NCBI GenBank assembly: GCA_944323845.1
Contig: CALUUA010000015.1
Location: forward strand, 1 to 58,655
DNA: 58,655 bases
Reading direction: 5' to 3'
Source of the DNA: an uncultured Bacteroidales bacterium
Lineage (GTDB): Bacteria; Bacteroidota; Bacteroidia; Bacteroidales; UBA932
Shown here: piece by piece, positions 39,612 through 48,281 of the stretch
Position numbering within the stretch: the first letter of the stretch is position 1
How the letters are laid out: each line of letters starts with the position of its first letter
Program-made: the position numbers and the translations under genes
The notes under the pieces: model-generated
What the model was told of the DNA's origin: nothing
Databases searched by the model: none
Seen by the model: the letters and a program-made list of their open reading frames with translations, nothing else

Positions 39612-40217
39612 TTATTCCACGAAATGTATATAGTCTGCCTTACGGGGCTTCGGCTGCGGAGCCTCCTGGGCAGGATAGCCTATGATGCAGTTTCCTATGC
39701 CTTCATAGTCTCCTTCTATGCCCCATTCCTTCAGCAGGGCTTTTCCTTCTTCGCTGTCAAACACTTCTTTCGCCCGGTGGATCCAGCATGTTCCCAGACC
39801 GAGGGCATGGGCTGCATTCATGAGATTTCCCATGACCAGCGAGCCGTCGTACAGATAGGTAGGGATGCTTCTGTCCGCGAGGACTACGAGGACGGCCGGA
39901 GCTCCGTAAAACGGGTCATTGTCAGAACCCATCACGGCAGCGTTGAGCCGGGAAAGACGGTCACGGACAGCCTTGTCGGTGACGGCGATTATGATAGGGG
40001 ACTGGCGTCCCATCCCGGTAGGCGCGTATGTGCCGGCTTCGAGGACTTGTTCGAGCAGTTCCTTGTCCGGGACAGTGCTCTGGTAGGAGCGGATTGCCCT
40101 GCGGGTCTTCAGGTTTTCGATAGTTTCATTCTTGCCCATATCCGTAGTGTCTTGAGTGTTCGAACATGCTGTCAGGATTCCCAACAGCAGTGCAGCAGAT
40201 AAAATGTAACTTTTCAT
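39612..40217 (-). CDS. Nitroreductase-family lipoprotein
   Basis: A 201-aa nitroreductase-fold flavoprotein (IENLKTRRAIRSYQSTVPDKELLEQVLEAGTYAPTGMGRQSPIIIAV, with FMN-binding RRAIRSY and the C-terminal IGYPAQ). It is unusual in having an N-terminal lipoprotein signal (LLLGILTACSN), which implies a membrane-anchored, exported location. FMN enzymes are normally cytoplasmic. An in-frame ATG six bases upstream (40223) is also possible. A TAAATTTG -7 box lies upstream at 40253-40246. Substrate unknown. Confidence 0.82.
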   Translation of the reverse strand: MKSYILSAALLLGILTACSNTQDTTDMGKNETIENLKTRRAIRSYQSTVPDKELLEQVLEAGTYAPTGMGRQSPIIIAVTDKAVRDRLSRLNAAVMGSDNDPFYGAPAVLVVLADRSIPTYLYDGSLVMGNLMNAAHALGLGTCWIHRAKEVFDSEEGKALLKEWGIEGDYEGIGNCIIGYPAQEAPQPKPRKADYIHFVE

Positions 40218-40405
40218 TTGCATGTCGTTTTGGTTCGTCCGATGCCAAATTTACGAAAATTCCTGAAATCAGTTCCTTTCAGTTGTTCTATTCCTACGAG
40301 AAAGTATTTTTATGAGAGCCGGAACATGTATTTCAGTGTTGTTTAGAAAAGAATCCAAATCAGACATTAAGTCAAGTACATATTCATGATGCGGAGGAAT
40401 AAAAA

Positions 40406-40451
40406 TTTTACTTTATGCATAAAAAGTAAAATAAAAATTTCTTTATTTTAC
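40406..40451. repeat. Overlapping AT-rich inverted repeats (likely terminator)
   Basis: A central arm (40423-40435) can pair with TTTTACTTT at 40406-40414 or, as GTAAAATAAA, with TTTATTTTAC at 40442-40451. On the minus strand the second hairpin is followed by a T-run, directly downstream of the gene ending at 40465, so it is a probable AT-rich terminator. The rest of 40224-40464 shows nothing else recognisable. Confidence 0.5.
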
Positions 40452-40464
40452 CTTGGTGTGACAT

Positions 40465-41127
40465 TTAATCTTCAAACGGCAGTCTGATGCCGTCAGGCTC
40501 GCCGTCGCATTCCCATACTATATGAGGGAAACAGTTGGCCGTCGCCGAATGTACATAAAGCCCTTTCGGGACATATCCTTCGTCGTCAGTCCTGATTTCG
40601 ATTACCCTTTTTTCAAAGTCGGTTTCCGTTATGGTGAAAATAACAGATTTGCCTGAATAAGATATAGTTTCCACAACAGTGGTGCCCGACTGAATACATT
40701 CTACATTTTGGATGGCGTATGGCCATGAATCGAATTCGTGCCACACTATCAAGGAATCGGAGATGTAGGTTATGTGCGGCATATATCCGGTGGTCACTTT
40801 TTCTCCTCCTATGGTTCTCAAACGGATGTAAGTGCCTTCAAGATGACCGAGATCAAAATGGAACAGCCGTATCCCGTTGTCTCTCATTTTCCCGATTTGG
40901 TGTTGGATATCAGTTGATACGTATCTGTCGATGTTTATCCTGTCAATAAATTTCTTGATATTGGCGGAATTGCAGTCCCTGTCAATATAGACGCAATATT
41001 CATTTCCCTTCCTGTACAGAGTGTCCTTTAAGGAAACTTCGGCCCTGATTTGGACCGGACTCAGCATGGTGAACAAGGTAAGCGCAAAAAACAAAATCAA
41101 GAAAGTGTTCGGTTTATTCGTTGTCAT
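40465..41127 (-). CDS. Hypothetical exported protein
   Basis: A 220-aa protein with a signal peptide (about residues 1-29, ending VQIRA) and no recognised domain. Beta-rich, with two Cys near the N-terminal half and one near VWECDGE. The open frame extends three codons further to a TTG; the ATG is preferred. It diverges from the DUF3575 gene across a 296-bp spacer. Function unknown. Confidence 0.6.
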   Translation of the reverse strand: MTTNKPNTFLILFFALTLFTMLSPVQIRAEVSLKDTLYRKGNEYCVYIDRDCNSANIKKFIDRINIDRYVSTDIQHQIGKMRDNGIRLFHFDLGHLEGTYIRLRTIGGEKVTTGYMPHITYISDSLIVWHEFDSWPYAIQNVECIQSGTTVVETISYSGKSVIFTITETDFEKRVIEIRTDDEGYVPKGLYVHSATANCFPHIVWECDGEPDGIRLPFED

Positions 41128-41285
41128 GGCAATCAAAACTCTAAATCAAAGCCGACATATATGCCGGAAGGCAATTACTACCAAATTTGTCGGAAACAAC
41201 AAAATGTTTACTGCAAATTTAACTGAAAATACAATATCGTCAACCACAGGTCCTTCCCGGCTGAAATCCGTATCGTACTGCTGTT

Positions 41286-41327
41286 TTGTCGTATCAACAA
41301 ATTTTTTTGCCGATACGACAATTTTTT
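41286..41327. other. Hairpin with T-run in divergent spacer
   Basis: TTGTCGTATC (41286-41295) and GATACGACAA (41312-41321) form a perfect 10-bp stem with a 16-nt loop, followed by six T. Because both flanking genes point away, it is not a terminator for either. It may be an operator or mark the end of a small transcript. The remainder of 41128-41390 has no other clear structure. Confidence 0.5.
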
Positions 41328-41366
41328 GTTCCGGCTGCAAAACTTTTTGTCCGATCCGCAAGGCGG

Positions 41367-41398
41367 ATTGAAAAGGCCGGTCCCCCTGATTAAATTTG
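41367..41398 (+). promoter_or_regulatory. Promoter of the MACPF operon
   Basis: ATTG (41367-41370), 20 bp, TAAATTTG (41391-41398), 26 bp upstream of the DUF3575 start. Confidence 0.6.
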
Positions 41399-41423
41399 TT
41401 AATGGCACAACCTGTAAAATTCA

Positions 41424-41981
41424 ATGTTTATGAAAAGTAAAATCTGGAAATTCTGTGGCGTCATGCTTCTTGTGTTCATGATGCCGGACAATGCAGATGC
41501 CCAGACCGTAGGTGTGACGACAAATGCTTTGGGCTGGGCTGCTCTTTCACCCAATGTAGGGGTGGAAGTCGGTTTTGCCAGACAATGGTCTGTCAGCGTT
41601 GACGGTCTGGTCAATCCCTGGACATGGTCAAACGGGCGTAAAAGCAATCTGTGGCTTGTCCAGCCCGAGGTCCGTTTCTGGCCAAGGCACAATTTCGCAG
41701 GACATGTCTTTGGAATCCACGGACAGTATGGGCAATATGACTGGTCCATGAGCAAAATGGGATATGTCGGGGATTTCAAGGGGGCCGGCGTTTCCTATGG
41801 CTATGCCTTCATGTTCCATGAACGCTGGAATGTGGAAGGGACAATCGGTTTCGGCTGGAACCGGCTTGATTTCGCCAACCGTTATGACCCTTTCGACAGG
41901 CAGTCCTGCTTCGGCCCGGCATCAAGGGATTACTGGGGCATTACAAGAATAGGCATAAAATTCACTTACTTCATTAAATGA
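41424..41981 (+). CDS. DUF3575 outer-membrane protein
   Basis: A 185-aa protein (183 if the second ATG at 41430 is used) with a signal peptide ending ADAQ. It matches DUF3575: VGVTTNALGWAALSPNVGVEVGFARQWSVSVDGLVNPW, then the C-terminal RIGIKFTYFI with a terminal aromatic/Lys, like an outer-membrane beta-barrel. DUF3575 proteins often accompany DUF3868/fimbrial-type operons in Bacteroidales. It is followed 7 nt later by the OmpA/TPR-type lipoprotein. Confidence 0.82.
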   Translation: MFMKSKIWKFCGVMLLVFMMPDNADAQTVGVTTNALGWAALSPNVGVEVGFARQWSVSVDGLVNPWTWSNGRKSNLWLVQPEVRFWPRHNFAGHVFGIHGQYGQYDWSMSKMGYVGDFKGAGVSYGYAFMFHERWNVEGTIGFGWNRLDFANRYDPFDRQSCFGPASRDYWGITRIGIKFTYFIK

Positions 41982-41988
41982 TACGGAA

Positions 41989-43500
41989 ATGGATGCGATA
42001 AGAACAATCATGACACTGACGGCTGCATTTATGGCCATATCCTGTTCCGGACTCAGGAAAGCTGCCGGTTCCGAAGAAAAAGTTTCCGTAGACTGTGTTG
42101 CAGAAATAGACTATTCGGGCGCAGGGACTGCAGATATAGACATTACGGCGGAAGTGCCGGAAAGATTCAGGAATCCGAATACCGGAATCATGTTGGTCCC
42201 GACACTTGTCTCAAAGGACGGAACGAAAAGGATTCCGCTTCTTTCATGTATTGTGGAAGGTTCTCTGCACAATACTTTCAACGGCAGAAATGACATATAT
42301 GAACCGGACCTCTCAGACAGCATATCCGTAAGAAAAAGATACAGCCGGCACGGTGCTACGGGATTGGAAAGCCGTAATGCCGTCAGCTTCGAGGAATGGA
42401 TGAGGGAAAGTTCTGTCCATGTGGACATTTATGCCGATGCTTATGGCCGCAGGGTGCTTCTTTCTTCCGAGGTATTCCCGGTTTCTGCAGCGGACCCGAA
42501 TACTTTTGCGGATCTGGAATTTATAGAAAAATATTTCCATGTGTGGCCGACGGAAATGCCGGAGACAGCGGACTTTTCTCCTTTTGCAGACGGATTCCTT
42601 TTCATGGTGGATTCCGACTCCATTGATGATGGGAGTATCCGCTCAGAAATGACGGAGTATGTCCGCAGCGTGCTTTCCAAGAGCGATGTCAAGGATTATT
42701 CGGTGTCTGTGGAAGTGTCCAATTCCCCGGACGGCAGTGTGGAGTATAACAGGAATCTCGGCAACAACAGGATTCAGGCCGTGAAAAACCTGCTTTCTGA
42801 AGCCGGAGTCGATATGGACAGATGCGGATTTTCTGTAATTGAAGAGAATTGGGACGGTGTCAGGCAGGCTGTGGCTGAAGGATTTTCTGAACATAAGGAT
42901 GAAATCCTTGCTGTCGTGGATTCCGTTGCAGACCCTGACTTGAGGGAGAATATCATTCGCGACAGGTTTTACAGAGAATGGCAGGACCTGAGGCGTGATG
43001 TATATCCGGGTCTCAGATATTGCAGCCTTGAAATCACGTGCAGCGTCCGGCCGGATTCATTCAGTGTGTCAGGGAATCAGGTCCATGTGCAGGAAAGTGA
43101 AGCCGATGCGGCCGTACTGAATGAATCGATGATAGAGGAAGTGATGTCCGGGGATTACAAGGGCGCCGAATCTGTGGCCGACCGCATTCCAAATACGGGT
43201 ATTGCCGAAAAGATACTGTACAACAAGGCTTTGGTGTATCTGAAAAACGGACGCAAGGACGAGGCGGGAGCCTTGTTGAGGAGATGCTCCGGAATCAGTG
43301 AAGCCAGATATAATCTTGCTGTGCTTTATATCATGTCCCGGGACTATGCGGCAGCGGAGCCGTTGCTTGAGGACTGCGACTGCATCAACAGGGCTGTAGT
43401 GAAAGCCGCCCTCGGGAAAGAGAACGAGGCCAAAGACATCCTTATTCTTCTTCCTGACTCTGATGCCAAGGCCGGACTTGTAGAAATGCTTGAAAAATAA
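41989..43500 (+). CDS. OmpA/TPR-type lipoprotein (DUF3868-like)
   Basis: A 503-aa lipoprotein (AISCSG, Cys about residue 19). The N-terminal ~150 residues are beta-rich and resemble the DUF3868 partner of DUF3575 proteins. The middle (about 210-360) has an OmpA-like peptidoglycan-binding pattern (YNRNLGNNRIQAVKNLLSEAGVD). The last ~120 residues carry TPR-like helices (LYNKALVYLKNGRKDEAGALLRRC, ARYNLAVLYIMSRDYAAAEPLLEDC). It probably anchors a surface structure to the cell wall. It lies between DUF3575 and the BACON-MACPF gene in one operon. Confidence 0.7.
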   Translation: MDAIRTIMTLTAAFMAISCSGLRKAAGSEEKVSVDCVAEIDYSGAGTADIDITAEVPERFRNPNTGIMLVPTLVSKDGTKRIPLLSCIVEGSLHNTFNGRNDIYEPDLSDSISVRKRYSRHGATGLESRNAVSFEEWMRESSVHVDIYADAYGRRVLLSSEVFPVSAADPNTFADLEFIEKYFHVWPTEMPETADFSPFADGFLFMVDSDSIDDGSIRSEMTEYVRSVLSKSDVKDYSVSVEVSNSPDGSVEYNRNLGNNRIQAVKNLLSEAGVDMDRCGFSVIEENWDGVRQAVAEGFSEHKDEILAVVDSVADPDLRENIIRDRFYREWQDLRRDVYPGLRYCSLEITCSVRPDSFSVSGNQVHVQESEADAAVLNESMIEEVMSGDYKGAESVADRIPNTGIAEKILYNKALVYLKNGRKDEAGALLRRCSGISEARYNLAVLYIMSRDYAAAEPLLEDCDCINRAVVKAALGKENEAKDILILLPDSDAKAGLVEMLEK

Positions 43501-43521
43501 GAACCATAAAATATTTGGATT

Positions 43522-46299
43522 ATGAGAAAGAATGTTATTCCGTGGATTGTCAGTCATCTGGCGGCCATTATATCCATTCTGTTCCTGCCGGCAGGCTGCC
43601 TGAAGGAGGAAGTTCCGTATCTCACTCTCAGTGTGGAAGGGGAGATTGAGATGGACTATGACGGAGGTACCGTTTCCGTGGAGGTCAAGACAAATCAGGA
43701 CTGGACGGCAGTGTCAGATGCCGCATGGTGTGTCATTTCCTGCGGTGAAGGTTCATACAAGGGAGAATTTGTGATAACTGTAGAACCGAATGACGGGACT
43801 GCAGACCGGAAGGCTGAAATAACCGTGTCCGGAGGTCTGTGCAGTGCCGTGATTACAATAGTACAGACTCCTCAGGAAGCGGATTTTTCTGTCTCGGCAA
43901 GTGAGATAACCTTTGTCAACAGCGCCGATACATACAGGCTTGTCGTGACATCCAATTATCCTTGGAAAGCGGTATCATCTTCATCATGGTGTACGCTTTC
44001 CACGGATGAGGGCGAGGGTAATGCAGTCGTAGAGATAGCTGCTGAGGCAAACGACAGCGGAGAAGACAGGGAAGCCTTGCTCACGTTCACGGTCGGGACG
44101 GGAGGAAAGCCCATTGTCAGGACAGTGAGTGTAAGACAAAGCGCCGATTCTTACTTTCTGGAATTGCCGGTAACGGAATTTTCGACGGGCAAAGCCGGAG
44201 GAAGCCTTGAAGTCGCTTATTTGGTCGGAGGAGCCGGCGTCGAAGTGGAATGCTCCTGCGGAGCGGAATGGATAGCCCCGGCATCTGTTTCCGACGGCAA
44301 GGCAATATTGGAAATATCGGAAAACCTTACTGGCGAAGACCGTACTGCTGAGGTTGCGTTCAATACGACGGGACAGCCGGGTGCGCCTGTCGTGTGCAGG
44401 ATTTCCGTGACACAGTCGGGAGAGGCATCCGCGTTTGATCTGCTCGTATCTGAAATCACCCTTGTTTCCAAAGGAGAAGAAATGCGGATACCGTTTGTCG
44501 CTACCGGACAAGTCGAGGTGAGAAGTTCGTCCGACTGGTGCAAGGCAAGCCTTCAGGGCGATGATATAGTCATTTCCGCCGATATGAATGTCGAAGAGGA
44601 CAGGGAGGCGTATGTCACAGTGTCCCTTACGGAAGAAGACGGGCAGACATTGTCCAAGGCCGTTAAGGTGATTCAGCCTGTGACGGAACTTTTCTTTGAA
44701 TTTGACAATCCGTCCATATCCCTCAGTTACGATGCATCCGTCGGCTATGTCCAGCTGAATTCCACCGGAGACTGGAAACTCAACAATACCGAGGGAACGG
44801 ATATACCGCGGTGGCTGACCGTATCTCCTTCATCCGGTACGGGAGACGCCCTGATATCCCTTTCGGTGCAGAAAAACCAGTTCAACAGGGAAAGGAAGAC
44901 CCAGCTGTCGTTTACCAATACCCTGCTGAACAAGTCGGTTTCCCTTCAGATAATCCAGGAAGCCAACCCGACCGGAATCGAGGATTACAAGCATCTCGGC
45001 AAGGGATACGATGCTTCAGGCGAATATGCGGCTGACGCGTATGTCCGGAACTCCATCCTGGACATCGACAAACTCATGGAAAACGGATACATAGCGGACG
45101 TACTCAACCTTAATTCTACGGAAGAACGGTATATCTACGCCAAGACCATGGAGGAATATCAGAGCCAGTTGTCTACAAAGGCAGGCATTTCAGCCAATTA
45201 CCTCGGTTTCTCCGCCTCCGTTTCGGCTTCGTTCTCCGAGGCAGCCTTGTCATCGGCGGAAAACGAATATTCTTCGTTCCGTCACATTACCAAGAAACAG
45301 TCCTACAAGATTCTGCCGAATCTGACGGCTGAAGATCTCAAGTCAAGCGTGATGCCTGAAGCCCAGACCGACATAGACAATATGACGGCCACCGACCTGT
45401 TCCTGAAATACGGTACGCATGTAATCACAGGGTTTGTCCTCGGAGGTTCGCTCGACTATTCCATGAGTGCGGATGTCAGCGTTATGGAAAATGCCGTTGA
45501 CTGGAGTGTCGCCACTTCGGGAGGATTCGAGCTCCTGTCGATGGGTGGGTCTGCCTCTGTAGAGTTCTCGTCTTACGAAAAAATGAGGAATGAGGCGGCC
45601 AATTTCGAGTCTTCACTCAAGGCCCGAGGCGGGGAATCGCAGTATGCCTCGCAGAATCCGAATGTATCGGAATCGACGTATAATGAATGGCTTGCAAGCC
45701 TTGAAGACCAGAGCAAATGGGTGATGATCGACTACGACGGCTCGCAACTGATTCCTATCTGGGAATTTGCTTCCTCATCGTCCAGAAAATCGGAACTTGA
45801 GGCTGCGGCGAAGTCTTATCTGGCCAAACCTCCTGTCGTCCAGCAGACGACTCACCGCACTCTGACGGTTACTCTTCTGAAGATAGGTTATCTTTCCGAT
45901 GATGCGGGTGACACGGCGGAACTCACGAATGAATTCTGGTATACCGTTGACGGCAAGCAGGAACAGCATCTCGGAAAATTCTACCAGGAAGTTCCTGACG
46001 AATCCAAAGACAATCCTGATGACTGGAAGGATGCTGCCAGCCAGCTGACCATGTCCGTTTCAAAGATGTCCATATATAAGGATCATTCGTTGGAGCTGCG
46101 CGGACATTTCATAGAGGATGACACTACCGGAGATGATATCGATGACGGAAACATAACCATGAAGTATTCCGCTACCGACAATACCTGGCGGTTAGATGCG
46201 GCTACAGAAACTGTCGTAGGCAATGGTGACACACTGATATTGACTGCCGGCTCGCCGGGTAGCGGAGTCAGAGCACAGTTCAGATTTGAGTGGAAATAG
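43522..46299 (+). CDS. BACON-repeat MACPF (perforin-like) surface lipoprotein
   Basis: A 925-aa lipoprotein (LPAGC, Cys about 29, followed by LKEEV, matching the K-(D/E)2 surface-export pattern). Residues about 33-490 form five BACON-like domains with the recurrent W/SSWC and IVQ/SVRQS/VTQSG strand motifs. A MACPF domain follows (about 500-780) with the signature Y630-G-T-H, then six residues and G641-G642 (YGTHVITGFVLGG). A beta-rich C-terminal domain (780-925) starts HRTLTVTLLKIGYLSDD. Known Bacteroidales MACPF proteins (the BSAP family) kill related strains by pore formation, so an antibacterial role is plausible but unproven. A putative terminator lies at 46331. Confidence 0.85.
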   Translation: MRKNVIPWIVSHLAAIISILFLPAGCLKEEVPYLTLSVEGEIEMDYDGGTVSVEVKTNQDWTAVSDAAWCVISCGEGSYKGEFVITVEPNDGTADRKAEITVSGGLCSAVITIVQTPQEADFSVSASEITFVNSADTYRLVVTSNYPWKAVSSSSWCTLSTDEGEGNAVVEIAAEANDSGEDREALLTFTVGTGGKPIVRTVSVRQSADSYFLELPVTEFSTGKAGGSLEVAYLVGGAGVEVECSCGAEWIAPASVSDGKAILEISENLTGEDRTAEVAFNTTGQPGAPVVCRISVTQSGEASAFDLLVSEITLVSKGEEMRIPFVATGQVEVRSSSDWCKASLQGDDIVISADMNVEEDREAYVTVSLTEEDGQTLSKAVKVIQPVTELFFEFDNPSISLSYDASVGYVQLNSTGDWKLNNTEGTDIPRWLTVSPSSGTGDALISLSVQKNQFNRERKTQLSFTNTLLNKSVSLQIIQEANPTGIEDYKHLGKGYDASGEYAADAYVRNSILDIDKLMENGYIADVLNLNSTEERYIYAKTMEEYQSQLSTKAGISANYLGFSASVSASFSEAALSSAENEYSSFRHITKKQSYKILPNLTAEDLKSSVMPEAQTDIDNMTATDLFLKYGTHVITGFVLGGSLDYSMSADVSVMENAVDWSVATSGGFELLSMGGSASVEFSSYEKMRNEAANFESSLKARGGESQYASQNPNVSESTYNEWLASLEDQSKWVMIDYDGSQLIPIWEFASSSSRKSELEAAAKSYLAKPPVVQQTTHRTLTVTLLKIGYLSDDAGDTAELTNEFWYTVDGKQEQHLGKFYQEVPDESKDNPDDWKDAASQLTMSVSKMSIYKDHSLELRGHFIEDDTTGDDIDDGNITMKYSATDNTWRLDAATETVVGNGDTLILTAGSPGSGVRAQFRFEWK

Positions 46300-46318
46300 C
46301 GGTCTGTTCCTGAACGGT

Positions 46319-47410
46319 TTACCATATTTTGGAGCGTTTCCATTTTGCCGGAGACGCTCCTTCCGTTTCCGTGAATATTCTGGAAAAATAGCTCAGTGAC
46401 AGAAATCCAGAAGCCTCCGATATTGCGCCGACTGTCATTTCCGGATGTTCCGACATCATCTTCTTGGCGTATTCTATCCTCAAGTCCGCAATCCATTCCC
46501 GGAATGTGACATGGTAGACGGACTTGATGTAGTCCGCCAGATATGTGCGGTTGGTGCCGAGAGTGCCGGCAAGTTCTCCGATGGTCAGTCCCGGACGCGT
46601 ATATCCGTCTTTCCCTGTCCACTCTGTGAGCCGCTTTTCTATTTCGGCAAAGTAGGCGGGCTGATTCTGTCGGGTGGTTTCCGGCATTTCCTCCGTCTCC
46701 AATGCCGTTTCGACCCTCTCGTACGAAAGCATGTAGTTCATGTAGGAACAGAACAGATAGATGTAGAACGGAATGGACGAAAGTATCCAGATGAAGACGT
46801 ATTTTTCCGGTATGAATGTGAAAAGTCCGCATCCGACCCCGTAGATGACTGCCCACCATGTGAAGACCGACAGCCATCTGATATATGCGCCGATGTCATC
46901 CGACTGTGTCTCGTCGAACAGCCTGACCGCTTTCCTGTATTTCCGTATCAGTCTGCTGGCAAGGTTGAAAGCGTATATGAGGAACCATAATGTAAGGGCA
47001 ATTATGCCTACGGTGTTCGACTTTCCAGACGGGAACAGTATCATGACGGCTCCTGCTGTGGCGGTGAAGCACAGCCAGCTGATGATATGCAAAGTGAATT
47101 TCCTGCGGGTAAGATAATGTCTGTCAAGGAGTGATGTCAATGCGGAACTGAACAGCCATGCGGAAATGTAGTATGAGGAAAGATTCATCAGTATGGCTGC
47201 GTCCGGAGCCGTGAAGCGTGGCTGCAGCAACAGATGCACCATATAGTTGGTGGAAAGCACGAGCAATGCCGACCCCATGATCCTTCTCGAACGGATATAA
47301 TTCCGGAAAACCGGCTTGTCCGGTTCTCCGGAGAAAATAAAGTATGCCCCGAAGAAAATCATCAGGGTCAATGCTGCGCACAACGAGTATCCGTATATGT
47401 CCTGTTCCAT
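46319..47410 (-). CDS. Membrane-anchored AraC family regulator
   Basis: A 363-aa protein with about seven transmembrane segments (residues 5-225) and a C-terminal AraC helix-turn-helix (LTIGELAGTLGTNRTYLADYIKSVYHVTFREWIADLRIEYAKKMM, then GFLSLSYFSRIFTETEGASPAKWKR). Such membrane AraC regulators are frequent in Bacteroidales beside the surface systems they may control. Here it converges on the MACPF operon. An upstream GTG (47413) is possible, but ATG at 47410 is preferred. A perfect inverted repeat abuts the start. Confidence 0.88.
   Translation of the reverse strand: MEQDIYGYSLCAALTLMIFFGAYFIFSGEPDKPVFRNYIRSRRIMGSALLVLSTNYMVHLLLQPRFTAPDAAILMNLSSYYISAWLFSSALTSLLDRHYLTRRKFTLHIISWLCFTATAGAVMILFPSGKSNTVGIIALTLWFLIYAFNLASRLIRKYRKAVRLFDETQSDDIGAYIRWLSVFTWWAVIYGVGCGLFTFIPEKYVFIWILSSIPFYIYLFCSYMNYMLSYERVETALETEEMPETTRQNQPAYFAEIEKRLTEWTGKDGYTRPGLTIGELAGTLGTNRTYLADYIKSVYHVTFREWIADLRIEYAKKMMSEHPEMTVGAISEASGFLSLSYFSRIFTETEGASPAKWKRSKIW
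46331..46360 (+). terminator. Possible terminator of the MACPF operon
   Basis: GGAGCGT-T-TCC pairs with GGA-G-ACGCTCC, a 10-bp stem with one mismatch and an 8-nt loop, about 30 nt after the MACPF stop. It lies inside the 3' end of the convergent AraC gene. The T-run that follows is interrupted. Confidence 0.4.
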
Positions 47411-47411
47411 C

Positions 47412-47433
47412 ACATCCTGAATTTTCAGGATGT
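47412..47433. promoter_or_regulatory. Inverted repeat at AraC gene start
   Basis: ACATCCTGA-ATTT-TCAGGATGT, a perfect 9-bp palindrome with a 4-nt centre directly upstream of the AraC ATG (minus strand). Position suits an autoregulatory operator or an mRNA hairpin covering the start. Confidence 0.5.
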
Positions 47434-47456
47434 AAATTTAACAATTTTTTATCCAC

Positions 47457-47492
47457 TGTCATCCCGACCGGGCGCAGCGAGTGGAGGGATCT
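47457..47492. repeat. REP-like palindromic element
   Basis: A short GC-rich element reading ATCCCGACC, then GCGCAGCGAGTGGAGGGAT, whose outer ATCCC/GGGAT arms pair. It resembles dispersed REP-like intergenic repeats I recall from Bacteroidales genomes. Only one copy is visible in this window. Confidence 0.4.
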
Positions 47493-47494
47493 GC

Positions 47495-48010
47495 CTATTG
47501 AATAGCCGATGTCAGGTCCACATAGTTGTTCACCGTGAGTCCCCATCCCGCAGGGGTGCGCGCTTCATACACTATGGAAGCATCGTCTTCGTAAAAAGTG
47601 ACCGAGTCCTTGGTAAGATTCCTGTATTCCATCCATCGGCTTTCGGTCAGCCGGACAATGCCGCTTGTGGCATCGGCTTCGGTTATTTCCAATGATACTC
47701 CTATCGCGCTTTCCATATCAACATATAGGATGTCGTTCACAGATATTTCAACTTCAAACATTTGAGAATACTTTTCCGCATCCTCTTCATTTGTTACAAA
47801 GGTTTCTATGAGGCATAATTTACCGTTTATTGATCCTAAATCATATCCGACGTATTCGCTGTATTCTTCATCAAAGGCCAGCCATGTCTTTCTGATTGTC
47901 ACCGGTTCCTCTTCCGGTTCCGTATTGCCCTTTTCTTCGCAGGAAGTCGCAAGGCCTGCCGCCATTGTCGCCGTCATCAGTATCACGGCCCATTTCCAGA
48001 ATTTTTTCAT
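47495..48010 (-). CDS. Hypothetical lipoprotein
   Basis: A 171-aa lipoprotein (LATSC, Cys about residue 24, followed by EEKGNTEPEEEP, a strongly acidic surface-export-like linker). The rest is a beta-rich domain of about 130 residues with no family I recognise. It is transcribed from the same side as the AraC gene. Function unknown. Confidence 0.7.
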   Translation of the reverse strand: MKKFWKWAVILMTATMAAGLATSCEEKGNTEPEEEPVTIRKTWLAFDEEYSEYVGYDLGSINGKLCLIETFVTNEEDAEKYSQMFEVEISVNDILYVDMESAIGVSLEITEADATSGIVRLTESRWMEYRNLTKDSVTFYEDDASIVYEARTPAGWGLTVNNYVDLTSAIQ

Positions 48011-48063
48011 GCTATAACGGTTTTAAATGTTCCTCGCCATATATAGCAGTGCGGACACTCGTA

Positions 48064-48137
48064 TGCAACCGCCGGTTTTGCTCTAATCACAATTTCTTTT
48101 GCTCTGACGACAAAATCCAATCTTTGCCGGGCAGCCA
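48064..48137. repeat. Dispersed upstream repeat, copy 1
   Basis: A segment with two TTTGCTCT motifs 21 bp apart followed by ACGACAAAA. It recurs at 57138-57192, and its right half recurs at 55684-55718. It lies about 55 bp upstream of the minus-strand lipoprotein start. The rest of the 48011-48281 gap holds the upstream region of the 48282 gene, with a GGCAC/GTGCC hairpin near 48223-48254. Confidence 0.6.
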
Positions 48138-48281
48138 TTCCCAAGCAGGCATTACATTTATTGAATCTTTAATTCGTCAAATTTCCGTATTTCGGAGAGG
48201 AATTTATTATCTTAGCAACATAATTGGCACAGCCGTTACTGTAGCCGCCGTGCCCAAAATAATTCAATAATAGGAGGTTGT

